Below, in pieces: positions 27,863 to 37,382 of a stretch of 64,000 bases of DNA. The position numbers and the translations under genes are program-made. Every line of letters starts with the position of its first letter. Within the stretch, counting starts at the first letter, position 1. The notes beneath the pieces were generated by a model. The model was not told where the DNA came from. It did not search any database and saw nothing but the letters and a program-made list of their open reading frames with translations. The stretch comes from Flavobacterium sp. 102 (GTDB lineage: Bacteria > Bacteroidota > Bacteroidia > Flavobacteriales > Flavobacteriaceae): the NCBI RefSeq assembly GCF_003634615.1, contig NZ_RBKX01000001.1:1302001-1366000 (forward strand), given 5' to 3'.

Positions 27863-27906
27863 TTATCCTAATAAATCTGTTTTAATCCGTTCAATCAGTA
27901 TAATCT

Positions 27907-28599
27907 GTGGCCAAAAAATCAATATCCTCTAATAGAAAATTAGAAATCGCTTGTTTCAACATAAAATCAGCCCTAGTCGCTCAAGAAAATGGTGCTGATA
28001 GAGTTGAGCTTTGTGACGGATTTGAAGTTGGCGGAACAACACCTGATTTTGAAACTATAAGACAAGCCAGAGAAAATTTAAGCATCGATTTGTATGTCAT
28101 GATTCGACCGCGAGGTGGAAACTTTATCTATTCTGATGAAGAATTCAAACAAATGCAATTGGATATTTTGGCTTTAAAAGAATTAAAAGCGGACGGTTTT
28201 GTTTTCGGGATTTTAAATGAAGATAGTACTGTTAATTTGGAACAGAATAAAATTTTAGTCGATTTGGCCAAGCCATTTCCATGCACCTTTCACCGCGCTT
28301 TTGACGAAGTAATGGATGCTTTTGAAGCCTTGGAACAAACCATCGACTGCGGTTTTACAACCATTCTGACTTCGGGTCAAGCCCAAAATGTAACAGAAGG
28401 AATGGATTTTCTAGCCGAATTGGTGAAAGTAGCTAATAATAGAATTATTATCATGCCTGGCGGAGGTTTACGCTCAAATAATATTGAAAATCTTCAACAA
28501 AACACCAAAGCTATTTTCTATCATTCTTCAGCCATCACTAACGGAAGTGAAACACCTAATCCCAAAGAAATACTTGCGTTAAAAGCTAAATTGAGATGA
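27907..28599 (+). CDS. cutC: CutC family protein (TIM barrel)
   Basis: A 230 aa protein homologous to CutC, named for copper homeostasis, although a copper role is not well supported in general. Blocks are LEIACFNIKSALVAQENGADRVELCDGFEVGGTTPD, VMIRPRGGNFIYS, TFHRAFDE, TILTSGQA and IMPGGGLRSNNI. The start used is GTG at 27907; no ATG is available before the conserved core. The GTG lies in a word-type spacer (AATCTGTGGC), so the start is not certain. It overlaps the beta-mannosidase start (ATGA). The glycan-operon context argues for a carbohydrate-linked role. Confidence 0.88.
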   Translation: MAKKSISSNRKLEIACFNIKSALVAQENGADRVELCDGFEVGGTTPDFETIRQARENLSIDLYVMIRPRGGNFIYSDEEFKQMQLDILALKELKADGFVFGILNEDSTVNLEQNKILVDLAKPFPCTFHRAFDEVMDAFEALEQTIDCGFTTILTSGQAQNVTEGMDFLAELVKVANNRIIIMPGGGLRSNNIENLQQNTKAIFYHSSAITNGSETPNPKEILALKAKLR

Positions 28600-31073
28600 G
28601 AACTTTGTTGTTGAAATGTCTGATTATTTTTTTGTTGCCAATGTTTCTTTGGTCACAAAATAGTGAGCGTAATTTAAGTTCGGAGCAATGGATTTTCAGA
28701 AAAGTAAACGATACGAATTGGCTTCCGGCTAAAGTTCCGGGAACAGTTCACACCGATTTATTGGCGAACCAAATCATTCCGGATCCATTTTTTGGAGCCA
28801 ATGAAAAGCAACTGCAATGGATTGAAAACGAAGATTGGCAATACCAAACGACTTTTGCCATTTCAAAAGAAGAACTAAATCATCAAAATACTATTTTGCA
28901 ATTCGACGGTTTGGATACTTTTGCTGAAGTAACTTTAAACGGAACCCAAATCCTTTCGGCAAACAACATGTTCCGAACTTGGAAAGTTGACGTGAAAAAG
29001 ATGCTAAAAGTTGGGCAAAACCAACTTAAAATTACGTTTGCTTCCGCCGTAAAAAAAGGAAAAGAAGAAGCTAAGAAACTTAGTTATACTCTCCCCGGAG
29101 ATGAAAAAATTTTCACCCGAAAAGCGCAATACCATTTCGGCTGGGATTGGGGACCAAGATTCGTCACTGCTGGAATTTATAAGAAAGCAGCGCTTCATTT
29201 TTGGAACAATGCGACCATAACCAATATCAAAATCAATCAGGATTTGACCAATGATGACTTGGCGAAAGTTGAATTTGAAATCGAATTGAATAGTGTCAAT
29301 GAAGCTCAATACGAATTAAATATCAATGATAAGACCGAATTGGTTAACCTCATAAAAGGCAAAAATAATTTGTCGCTAACTTATGAAATCAATAACCCAA
29401 AGCTTTGGTGGAGTAACGGTTTAGGCAAAGCGCATTTGTATCCTTTTGAAATTAGTTTAACCAATAACAATCAAACCATTGACAGCAGAAAACTAAACAT
29501 AGGCTTGCGAACCATTGAATTAGTGCAAGAAAAAGACGCAATTGGCAAAAGTTTTTATTTCAAACTCAATGGTCAGCCGGTATTTATGAAAGGAGCCAAT
29601 TATATTCCGCCCGATAGTTTTTTACCACGAGCTACCGATTCGGTTTACAAATCTATCGTCAAAAATGCTGTTGATGCCAATATGAATATGCTACGAGTTT
29701 GGGGCGGCGGTGTTTATGCCGAAGATAGTTTTTATGAAGAATGTGATAAAAACGGTATTTTAGTTTGGCAGGATTTTATGTTTGCTTGCGCGATGTATCC
29801 CGGCGATGAAGCCTTTTTGGAGAATGTAAAACAGGAAGTCATCGACAATGTAACCCGTTTGCAAAACCATCCGAGTATTGCGCTTTGGTGCGGCAATAAT
29901 GAAAATGATGAAGGCTGGCACAATTGGGGTTGGCAAAAGCAGTATAATTATTCGGAGCAAGATTCCATCCAAATTTGGAATGATTACCAAAAATTATTTC
30001 ACGAATTGATTCCGCAAACGTTAGACAGTTTATTACCCAAGAATGAAAACCGTTATTGGCCATCATCACCATCAATTGGTTGGGGGCGACAAGAAAGTTT
30101 ACTCAGTGGTGATTCGCATTATTGGGGTGTTTGGTGGGGCAATGAACCTTTTGAAATGTATCGTCAGAAAGTTGGGCGTTTCATGAGCGAATATGGTTTT
30201 CAAAGCATGCCGGATATTAAAACGTTTCAGGCTTTCGCCAAAAGTGACGAACTGAACTTCGATTCGGAAGCGATTAAAAATCACCAAAAACATCCAACCG
30301 GTTACAAAACCATCAACGATTATATGGCGCGTGATTACCAAGTGCCAACGAGCTTTGAAGATTATATTTATGTTTCCCAATTGTTACAAGCCGAAGGCAT
30401 GAAAATGGCGATTGAAGCGCATCGAACGGATCGAAAATGTATGGGAACATTGTTTTGGCAATTGAATGATTGTTGGCCGGTGACTTCGTGGAGTTCGGTG
30501 GATTATTATGGTCGTTGGAAAGCGTTTCAATATGAGGCGAAGCGGAGTTTTGAAAATGTTTTGATTTCAATTAAGGAAGAAGAAAGTAGCTATAAAGCTT
30601 ATATTGTCAATGATGATTTGAAACCGTTTGAAGGTCAATTTGATGTAGTTTTGCGCGATTTTAATGGTAAAAAACTTTGGTCTGCAAAAAATACTGGAGT
30701 TATTCCGGGAAGCTCAAATTTGGTTCATTTTGAAATTTCTAAAGATGATTTAGAAAGGTTTGATTTGAAAAAAGCAGTGCTTTCTGTTTCGTTTAATGCT
30801 GAAAATAAATCAGCGAGTTCCCTTTTCTATTTTGTAAAGCCTAAAGATTTGCAATTGACCAACCCTAACCTCCAAATTACAAAGCGTAATGAACTGACTT
30901 ATGAAATATTTTCTGATGTGTTGGTCAAAAATGTGTATTTGTCAGCTTCGGAGGAAACTTTTTTCAGTGATAATTATTTTGATATTTTGCCGGGTCAGAA
31001 AGTGATAATTAAATTATCTAAACCGGTCAAAGCCATTCAGGTTAAGAGCTTGTTTGACGTTATGAAAAACTGA
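28596..31073 (+). CDS. Beta-mannosidase, GH2
   Basis: Hydrolyses terminal beta-D-mannose, including Man-beta-1,4-GlcNAc of N-glycan cores. It is 825 aa with a signal peptide (1-20). The order is galactose-binding-like domain, immunoglobulin-like domain, then a TIM barrel with acid/base Glu436 in WCGNNENDEGW and nucleophile Glu532 in FMSEYGFQSMP. Other markers are GWDWGPRFVTAGI, NMLRVWGGGVYAEDSFYEECD and GTLFWQLNDCWPVTSWSS. It is the last gene of the operon, coupled to cutC by ATGA. Dispersed repeat copy B follows its stop. Confidence 0.95.
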   Translation: MRTLLLKCLIIFLLPMFLWSQNSERNLSSEQWIFRKVNDTNWLPAKVPGTVHTDLLANQIIPDPFFGANEKQLQWIENEDWQYQTTFAISKEELNHQNTILQFDGLDTFAEVTLNGTQILSANNMFRTWKVDVKKMLKVGQNQLKITFASAVKKGKEEAKKLSYTLPGDEKIFTRKAQYHFGWDWGPRFVTAGIYKKAALHFWNNATITNIKINQDLTNDDLAKVEFEIELNSVNEAQYELNINDKTELVNLIKGKNNLSLTYEINNPKLWWSNGLGKAHLYPFEISLTNNNQTIDSRKLNIGLRTIELVQEKDAIGKSFYFKLNGQPVFMKGANYIPPDSFLPRATDSVYKSIVKNAVDANMNMLRVWGGGVYAEDSFYEECDKNGILVWQDFMFACAMYPGDEAFLENVKQEVIDNVTRLQNHPSIALWCGNNENDEGWHNWGWQKQYNYSEQDSIQIWNDYQKLFHELIPQTLDSLLPKNENRYWPSSPSIGWGRQESLLSGDSHYWGVWWGNEPFEMYRQKVGRFMSEYGFQSMPDIKTFQAFAKSDELNFDSEAIKNHQKHPTGYKTINDYMARDYQVPTSFEDYIYVSQLLQAEGMKMAIEAHRTDRKCMGTLFWQLNDCWPVTSWSSVDYYGRWKAFQYEAKRSFENVLISIKEEESSYKAYIVNDDLKPFEGQFDVVLRDFNGKKLWSAKNTGVIPGSSNLVHFEISKDDLERFDLKKAVLSVSFNAENKSASSLFYFVKPKDLQLTNPNLQITKRNELTYEIFSDVLVKNVYLSASEETFFSDNYFDILPGQKVIIKLSKPVKAIQVKSLFDVMKN

Positions 31074-31094
31074 TTTTGCAAAAGACAAAACTTA

Positions 31095-31184
31095 TTTAGC
31101 CCCGACAGGAGTGACATCCCGATTATTCGGAATAAAACGTAGGGCGGGAATATGGATAACAAAAATGCCCGAACCTTTCGCTCC
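31095..31184 (+). repeat. Dispersed hairpin repeat, copy B
   Basis: Reference copy. The left end is TTTAGCCCCGACAGGAGTG, followed by a self-complementary centre (CATCCCGATTATTCGG), then GGGCGGGAATATGG, AACAAAAATGCCCGAAC and TTTCGCTCCT. It lies between two convergent genes and ends in T8, so it may also terminate transcription from the glycan operon. Confidence 0.7.
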
Positions 31185-31190
31185 TTTTTT

Positions 31191-31805
31191 TTAAAACAAA
31201 CCGTTAATTTCTGCGTCAATTCGGTTGATAATCATACCTAAATCTTCCGGATTGTTGACAAAATCAACATTGTCTACATCAATAATCAATAGTTTTCCTT
31301 TGTCGTAAGTCGTAATCCAAGCTTCGTAGCGTTCGTTCAATCGGCTCAAATAGTCAATCGAAATGGTGTTTTCGTAATCACGACCACGTTTGTGAATTTG
31401 GGAAACCAAATTGGGAATCGAACTTCTTAAATAAATCAATAGATCAGGCGAACCAACCAAACCTTCCATCAGTTCAAAAAGATCAGTATAGTTTTGAAAA
31501 TCTCTGTTGGTCATCAAACCCATAGCGTGTAAGTTGGGCGCAAAAATATGTGCGTCTTCGTAAATCGTTCTGTCTTGAATGATGTTTTTGCCGCTTTCGC
31601 GAATTTGCAACACTTGGCGAAAACGCGAATTCAAGAAATAAATTTGCAAGTTGAAGGACCAGCGTTCCATTTGGTGGTAAAAATCATCCAAATACGGATT
31701 GTCAACTACGTCTTCAAAATGAGGTTCCCATTTAAAATGTTTGGCTAAAAATCGGGTTAATGTGGTCTTTCCTGCTCCTATATTTCCTGCTACTGCTATG
31801 TGCAT
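31191..31805 (-). CDS. Deoxynucleoside kinase
   Basis: A 204 aa salvage enzyme phosphorylating deoxynucleosides (dNK/dGK/dCK type). It has the P-loop GNIGAGKTTL (7-16), the substrate-site block FLNSRFRQVLQI, an ERS-like motif QDRTIYEDAHIFA, and the lid region YLRSSIPNLVSQIHKRGRDYE. The nucleoside preference cannot be read. Its start codon overlaps the stop of the upstream gene by one base (31805), so translation is coupled. Confidence 0.92.
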   Translation of the reverse strand: MHIAVAGNIGAGKTTLTRFLAKHFKWEPHFEDVVDNPYLDDFYHQMERWSFNLQIYFLNSRFRQVLQIRESGKNIIQDRTIYEDAHIFAPNLHAMGLMTNRDFQNYTDLFELMEGLVGSPDLLIYLRSSIPNLVSQIHKRGRDYENTISIDYLSRLNERYEAWITTYDKGKLLIIDVDNVDFVNNPEDLGMIINRIDAEINGLF

Positions 31806-32599
31806 TATGGTAGTTTTATTTTAAAATTCTTAATTTGTTGGTTGGTAAAAATAGCTAAAATTTGGTCTTTGTAGTAAAAATTTTGGAACGATTTCTCAAC
31901 AATGTCGATTTCGAAAACCGTTTTCGATTGATTGTTCAAGCAGTAGAGCGTGTTGTCCTTTAAAAACAATAATTTTTCACGATCAATGATTTGGATTTTT
32001 TCAAAAGGCGGAATATTAGCTAGTAAAGTTACTTTGCCGAAGATATCGATAGCATACCAATTGTTGATTTCATCAATCCAATAAAAATTATTGAAATCGC
32101 TTTGGGTGTATTTGATGTTTTCAGGAATTGGATTGCCAATGTTTTTGGAAATATTTTTCAAGTAGTCAAATAGGAGAACTTGTTGTGTCAAAGCATTGTA
32201 AATCCAAAATTGATTTTGCGACGCCATGCCTATTTTAGAAGCGGAAATAGTATTGTCAATTTCAAAGAGATTGAGTTTCTGAATTTCATTCAATTGATTA
32301 TCGAGCATAATTATCGTATTGAAATCTTCGTAAAAGACTACAATTTTTAATGGATTGACATAATCAACCGAGGTGATTTTGCCCAATGCCACATTCTTAT
32401 ATTCCCATGTTTGAGACTGATCTTGTTTGATAAAGACATTGTTTTTGAGGTAGTAATTGTTACCCAAACCATCAAAACCAATGTAGATTTTATCTTCTAC
32501 TGTTTCGGAACTAATAGCGGTTGTCTCGAGTTTCGGATTTTGGCCAAAACCATAAGCGGAAATCACTAGTAATATAAGATAAATGGTATTTTTCATCAT
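31805..32599 (-). CDS. Secreted beta-propeller-like protein of unknown function
   Basis: A 264 aa protein with a signal peptide (1-19, ending FGQ). The mature part is a series of short beta-strand units of the type IYIGFDGLGNNYYLKN, WEYKNVALGKITSVDYVNPLKIVVFY and NQFWIYNALTQQVLLFDY, suggesting a propeller. No family is recognised. It is the first gene of a two-gene unit with the deoxynucleoside kinase. A plausible promoter (TTG-N17-TTAATTTG, minus strand, 32620-32647) precedes it. Confidence 0.7.
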   Translation of the reverse strand: MMKNTIYLILLVISAYGFGQNPKLETTAISSETVEDKIYIGFDGLGNNYYLKNNVFIKQDQSQTWEYKNVALGKITSVDYVNPLKIVVFYEDFNTIIMLDNQLNEIQKLNLFEIDNTISASKIGMASQNQFWIYNALTQQVLLFDYLKNISKNIGNPIPENIKYTQSDFNNFYWIDEINNWYAIDIFGKVTLLANIPPFEKIQIIDREKLLFLKDNTLYCLNNQSKTVFEIDIVEKSFQNFYYKDQILAIFTNQQIKNFKIKLP

Positions 32600-32717
32600 A
32601 AGGCTAATTTACGGTAAACCAAATTAATTTCGTCTGGTCTAACCCAATATTTTAACATAAGATTGGTAACAGAATTAGAAAGCATTCGTCATATTTGTTC
32701 TATCAAAAATTTAAGTC

Positions 32718-33596
32718 ATGAAAAAAATAGTATTCGCTTCGTTTTTTGTTTTCTCTTATTTAGCTACACATGCTCAAAAAGATTTCCAAGGTATGGCGGT
32801 TTACGAATCAAAAACCAGCACTGCCGATTTCAAGTCTCGTTTTGAAGGCAACAAAGAAATTACACCCGAAATGCAGAAAATGATTGAAGAGCGTATGAAG
32901 AAGATGTTTGAAAAGACGTTTTTTCTAAACTTTGACAAATCAGCTTCTGTCTATAAAGAAGAAGAAAAACTTGATGCTCCGGGACAAGGTGGCGGCGGAA
33001 TGAGAATGATGTCGTCTTTTATGGGCGGCGGCGGAACCTATTACAAAAACGTAAAAGAAAAAACGTATAAGGTCGATAAAGAGTTCATGGGAAAAGAGTT
33101 TTTGGTAAAAGATTCTTTGAAAACTTACAACTGGCAAATGAGTGGTGACACCAGAGTGATTGGCGGCTATAATTGTTTCAAAGCGACAGCCGTCATTCCG
33201 GCGAGCAAAACCGATTTTAGAAACTTCAGACCTAAAAAAGAAGAAAAAAAAGAGGATAAAGCCAAAGAAGAAACAAAAACCAACTTCATGGATCAAATAG
33301 AACTTCCTAAAGAAATTACGGTGACCGCTTGGTATACACCGGAAATTCCGGTAAGTCAAGGTCCTGAAGGTTATTGGGGTTTACCGGGATTAATATTAGA
33401 AGTGAATGACGGAAAAACAACTATTCTTTGTTCCAAAATTGTTTTAAATCCAAAAGAAAAAACAGAAATCAAAGCACCAAACAACGGAAAAGAAGTGTCT
33501 CAAAAAGAATATGATGAAATCGTAGTCAAAAAGATGGAAGAAATGCAAGAGATGAACAATGGACGTGGCGGTTTCCAAATGAGAATGAACCGATAA
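32718..33596 (+). CDS. GLPGLI family protein 1
   Basis: A 292 aa exported protein (signal peptide 1-20, ending THAQ). It carries the family hallmark YWGLPGLILEVND and the preceding WYTPEIPVSQGPEGYWG. A Gly/Met-rich patch (about 89-106) and a Lys/Glu-rich stretch (about 175-192) are low complexity. The molecular function of the family is unknown. Members are often encoded next to TonB-linked or large outer-membrane beta-barrel genes, as here. It begins a three-gene operon and is paralogous to the next gene. Confidence 0.9.
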   Translation: MKKIVFASFFVFSYLATHAQKDFQGMAVYESKTSTADFKSRFEGNKEITPEMQKMIEERMKKMFEKTFFLNFDKSASVYKEEEKLDAPGQGGGGMRMMSSFMGGGGTYYKNVKEKTYKVDKEFMGKEFLVKDSLKTYNWQMSGDTRVIGGYNCFKATAVIPASKTDFRNFRPKKEEKKEDKAKEETKTNFMDQIELPKEITVTAWYTPEIPVSQGPEGYWGLPGLILEVNDGKTTILCSKIVLNPKEKTEIKAPNNGKEVSQKEYDEIVVKKMEEMQEMNNGRGGFQMRMNR

Positions 33597-33618
33597 TCAA
33601 TCAATAATCAAATTTATA

Positions 33619-34458
33619 ATGACTAAAGTTATACTTATTTCTTCTTTTTTATTGATGAGTTTTTTGGCAAAAGCACAAGATTTTCAGGGAAAAGCGGAAT
33701 ATTTTTCGAAAAGAATTGCCAAGAAAAAAACCGAAAAAGTGGAGTCAAAAACCAAAGAACCAATTGACCCAGAATTAGAAAAAGCGATTCAAGAAGCTAT
33801 GAAAAGAGCTTCCGAAAAGCAATTCTCGCTTACTTTTAATAAAGCTGAAAGTCTTTACGAAGAAGAGAAGAAATTAGATAAACCAGAATCTAATTCAGAT
33901 GGCATTTCAGTTTCAATGAGCTTTTCAAGCGCAGGAAGTAAATACCTTAATATCAAAGAAAAAAACAGCGTTGTTGAAGAGGAAATCTTTGGCAAAGAGT
34001 TCTTAATCGTTGAACCTCTTGTCCAACCGGATTGGAAGTTAATCGATGAAACGAAAAAAATTGGTGACTACAATTGTTTTAAAGCCGAGTTGGTTATTCC
34101 GGTGAGTGAAAAACAAACCCAAGACTATGAAGATTTCTTGAAAAGAGAAGAAAAAAAACCAGCTCTTTTCAAAATGAGCAAGCCGGAAGACAAAGTCGTT
34201 ACCGTTTGGTATACCCCTGAAATTCCGGTAAGTTTTGGTCCCGATAATTATTGGGGTTTACCCGGATTGATACTAGAAGTTAATGACGGAACGAATATAC
34301 TTCTTTGTTCCAAAGTCACTTTAAGCAATAAAGAAAAAGCGAAAATCAAAGTGCCTAATACAGGAGAAAAAGTCACCCAAAAGAAGTTTGATGAAATTCG
34401 GAAGAAAAAAGAGGATAGCATGAAAAATGAAGATGGCGTCATTATTTTCCAACATTAA
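33619..34458 (+). CDS. GLPGLI family protein 2
   Basis: A 279 aa paralogue of the preceding gene. It has a signal peptide (1-19, ending KAQ), the hallmark YWGLPGLILEVNDGTNILLCSKV and a highly charged N-terminal third (EKVESKTKEPIDPELEKAIQ). It aligns with protein 1 almost throughout, but lacks the Gly/Met patch. The gap between them is 22 bases. This looks like a local tandem duplication. Confidence 0.9.
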   Translation: MTKVILISSFLLMSFLAKAQDFQGKAEYFSKRIAKKKTEKVESKTKEPIDPELEKAIQEAMKRASEKQFSLTFNKAESLYEEEKKLDKPESNSDGISVSMSFSSAGSKYLNIKEKNSVVEEEIFGKEFLIVEPLVQPDWKLIDETKKIGDYNCFKAELVIPVSEKQTQDYEDFLKREEKKPALFKMSKPEDKVVTVWYTPEIPVSFGPDNYWGLPGLILEVNDGTNILLCSKVTLSNKEKAKIKVPNTGEKVTQKKFDEIRKKKEDSMKNEDGVIIFQH

Positions 34459-34483
34459 TCCATTAATTATCCAAGCCAAAACA

Positions 34484-37213
34484 ATGAAAAAAATAGTACT
34501 ATTTGTATTTCTTTTTACTTCAACAATTTCTTTTGCCCAAACCATTCGATTCGAAGGGACAATACAAGACAATACCAAAGCACCTTTGGAAATGGCCAAT
34601 GTCATGGCGATGAACCAAGCGACCAAAGCGATGGATGCCTATGCCATTACCAATGATAAAGGGAAATTTTTGCTGAACCTGAAAACGAACACCACTTATA
34701 TTATTAAGTTGAGTTATTTGGGCATGCAAAACAAAGAAATTACAGTGGCTACTCAAGCTGTTAATATTACCCAAAACATTACTATGGAAAGCGGTGGAAT
34801 CGAATTAGACGGTGTTGAAATCGTACGTGAAATGCCGGTTTCTATCAAAGGCGATACGATTGTTTACAACGCTGATTCTTTTAAAACCGGAACCGAAAGA
34901 AAACTGGAAGATGTTTTGAAAAAATTACCCGGAGTTGAGGTGGATGCCGAAGGTCAAGTAAAAGTCGAAGGAAAATCGGTAACCAAATTGATGGTGGAAG
35001 GCAAAGATTTTTTTGATGGAGACACTAAATTAGGCGTAAAAAACATTCCCGCTGATGCCATTGATAAAGTTCAGATTCTACGCAATTACAATGAAAATTC
35101 CATCATGAAAGGCGTAGAAAATAACCAAGATAATTTGGCCATGAATATCAAATTGAAAGCAGGGAAGAAAAACTTTTGGTTTGGTGACATGACTGCCGGA
35201 ATTGGTGTTGGCCACGAGGATACACGATATGTCGTTGCGCCAAAAGCTTTTTACTATAGTCCAAAATACAGTATTAACATTATGGGAAACAGTAATAATG
35301 TTGGACAGCAAGCTTTCACCATTCAGGATTATTTTAGGTTTAGTGGTGGTTTTAGAAACATTATGGGCAAAGGCGGCGGAAGCATCAATGTTGGAAGCAA
35401 TTCTCTTGGAATAAGCTTTTTTCAAGACAATCGCGTTAAGGAAATCGAATCGCATTTTGGCGCCACCAATTTCTCTTATAATCCATCCAAAAGCTGGAGT
35501 TTAAGCGGATTTATTATTGGTACTTCTACCTTGGTTGATACCGAAACCAATTCTACAGTTAACATTTTGCAACCCAATACCACCAACGTATCTTCCTCTG
35601 AAGTTAGAGACGACGCCGGAAGTCAGAAAAATAATTTAGGCTTATTTAAGTTTAGCGCCACTTATAAACCCAATGCCAAATTTCAATTGGATTACGACAT
35701 TCTAAACCGAATTTCGGCACAAAGAGAAAACAACGAACTCAATCGTCAGGTGTTTAATTACGTTTCAGGGGTTAATACTGATGAAAGTGTTTTTACTTCT
35801 AAAAAACAAGATCCGATAAACATTAACCAGAACTTGAGTTTTTATTATACGCCAACAGATAAGCACATTTTTGCTTTCGAAAGTCAGTATTTATACCAAA
35901 ATGAAGATCCGTTGTACAATGCCAATTTGGAGTTTCAACCGTTTGATTTTTTAGGTTATAACGAAAATCAAAACCGAAACGACCTCACGCAAAGCCGATT
36001 TATCAAAACCAATAAATTCGACAGCCGTTTGGATTACTATTACGTATTGACGCCAAAGACAAACTTGAATTTCACGTTCGCCAATTCGTATGTATACCAA
36101 AGTTTAAATTCTTCCATTTTTCAGCGTTTGGATGACGGAACAACGAACAATTTAACCGCTGCAGAAAACAACAACGACGTGAGCTACCGTTTCAATGATA
36201 CTTTTTTAGGGTTTCATTTCAAATGGTTAAGCGGTAAATTTACGTTTACGCCAGGTGTTACTTTACACCGATTTGATTTGACGAACACCCAATTAGGCAC
36301 CGCTGTCAATCAGGAAATATTTCGTTTATTACCCGATTTCCAAATGATTTACCAAATTAAGAAATCGGAAACCTTGACCTATAATTTCGGAATCACCAAT
36401 AATTTCACCAATATCAATAATTACACATTGGGAACCATTTTCAACAGTTATAGCAATTTGTTTTCCGGAAATCGTGATTTGAACAATTCAGAGGTTCAAA
36501 GTCATACTTTATCGTATCAAAAGTTTAATATGTTCAATTTTGAAAACTTCGGTGGTTACTTAAACTATTCCAAAACCAATGATGCCATCAAAACCAGAGC
36601 ATTATTTGAAGGCGTAAATCAAATAGGTTCGCCGTTTAATTCGCCTTTTGGTGACGAAAACTTTTCGGTCAATGTGCGTTACGGACGTTCCTTTTTAAAG
36701 TATTATAAAGCGAATGTAAGTGCCAATTTAAATTGGAGTAAGTTCTATAACATTCAGGTAAACCCAATAAATTCAGCTGAAAATGTTGTTGATACCGAAA
36801 GCTTCACCCAGAACTATCGTTTTAGTGCTTCCACTAATTTTAAAAATATGCCCAATATTGAATTGGCTTATTCTTATGCAGTAAACCAATATCCGAATGA
36901 TAATTTTTACACCGATAGTCCATCCATTAAATTAGATTATTTCTTCTTGAAAAGTTTTTCTTTTGTGAGTGAATATGAATTTTTTCATTACTACAACAAA
37001 GCCAAAACGGTTGACCAAGAATACGACTTTTTATCAGCAAGTTTGACCTATCAAAAAACGAAAGCCAGTCATTGGGAATACAAAGTCGCCGCCACGAATT
37101 TATTGAATACGACTTCGTTAAATGACGACAGCTTCTCCCAATTCTCTACTCGAAATTCCCAGTACAGAGTGCAACCTAGGTATATCATTTTTAGTTTGAG
37201 ATATAATTTGTAG
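34484..37213 (+). CDS. Large outer-membrane beta-barrel protein with N-terminal carboxypeptidase-regulatory-like and plug domains
   Basis: A 909 aa protein from ATG 34484 (signal peptide 1-18, ending SFAQ). An earlier in-frame ATG overlaps the previous gene and spoils the signal peptide. The order is CarboxypepD_reg-like sandwich (about 20-110), plug-like segment (VEIVREMPVSIKGDTIVYNADSFKTG, then VLKKLPGVEVDAEGQVKVEGKSVTKLMVEGKDFFDGDTK), then a long barrel ending in YIIFSLRYNL. It belongs to the outer-membrane-beta-barrel group related to TonB-dependent receptors. The substrate is unknown. It is encoded with two GLPGLI proteins, which suggests a shared envelope role. Confidence 0.88.
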   Translation: MKKIVLFVFLFTSTISFAQTIRFEGTIQDNTKAPLEMANVMAMNQATKAMDAYAITNDKGKFLLNLKTNTTYIIKLSYLGMQNKEITVATQAVNITQNITMESGGIELDGVEIVREMPVSIKGDTIVYNADSFKTGTERKLEDVLKKLPGVEVDAEGQVKVEGKSVTKLMVEGKDFFDGDTKLGVKNIPADAIDKVQILRNYNENSIMKGVENNQDNLAMNIKLKAGKKNFWFGDMTAGIGVGHEDTRYVVAPKAFYYSPKYSINIMGNSNNVGQQAFTIQDYFRFSGGFRNIMGKGGGSINVGSNSLGISFFQDNRVKEIESHFGATNFSYNPSKSWSLSGFIIGTSTLVDTETNSTVNILQPNTTNVSSSEVRDDAGSQKNNLGLFKFSATYKPNAKFQLDYDILNRISAQRENNELNRQVFNYVSGVNTDESVFTSKKQDPININQNLSFYYTPTDKHIFAFESQYLYQNEDPLYNANLEFQPFDFLGYNENQNRNDLTQSRFIKTNKFDSRLDYYYVLTPKTNLNFTFANSYVYQSLNSSIFQRLDDGTTNNLTAAENNNDVSYRFNDTFLGFHFKWLSGKFTFTPGVTLHRFDLTNTQLGTAVNQEIFRLLPDFQMIYQIKKSETLTYNFGITNNFTNINNYTLGTIFNSYSNLFSGNRDLNNSEVQSHTLSYQKFNMFNFENFGGYLNYSKTNDAIKTRALFEGVNQIGSPFNSPFGDENFSVNVRYGRSFLKYYKANVSANLNWSKFYNIQVNPINSAENVVDTESFTQNYRFSASTNFKNMPNIELAYSYAVNQYPNDNFYTDSPSIKLDYFFLKSFSFVSEYEFFHYYNKAKTVDQEYDFLSASLTYQKTKASHWEYKVAATNLLNTTSLNDDSFSQFSTRNSQYRVQPRYIIFSLRYNL

Positions 37214-37317
37214 CTCATCCCGCTGTCCACTGTATCTTTTGTTTTGTCATGCTGTCCCGATAGCTATCGGGATGTCGAAGTACAAAACAAAAGGATGCCG
37301 TTCCCATCGGGGCTAAA
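37213..37317 (-). repeat. Dispersed hairpin repeat, copy D (with perfect 16-bp palindrome)
   Basis: On the minus strand it reads TTTTAGCCCCGATGGGAACG at the left end and GTGGACAGCGGGATGAGC at the right end. The centre contains the perfect palindrome CCCGATAGCTATCGGG (37256-37271), flanked by TTTTGTTTTGTAC and its rough complement. It lies between convergent genes. Confidence 0.7.
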
Positions 37318-37322
37318 AAATA

Positions 37323-37359
37323 AAAAACCCTAACTTTCATCAAGAGAGTTAGGGTTTTT
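37323..37359. terminator. Bidirectional terminator between the barrel gene and metK
   Basis: A 13-bp perfect stem AAAAACCCTAACT / AGTTAGGGTTTTT with an 11-base loop. It has A-rich and T-rich flanks and suits both convergent genes. Confidence 0.9.
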
Positions 37360-37382
37360 CTTTGCGTACTTTGCGGTTAAAA

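Noticed and set aside
37256..37271. CCCGATAGCTATCGGG as a dif or operator site
   Set aside because: It is the centre of dispersed repeat copy D. It does not resemble the XerCD dif consensus, and no regulator gene is near.
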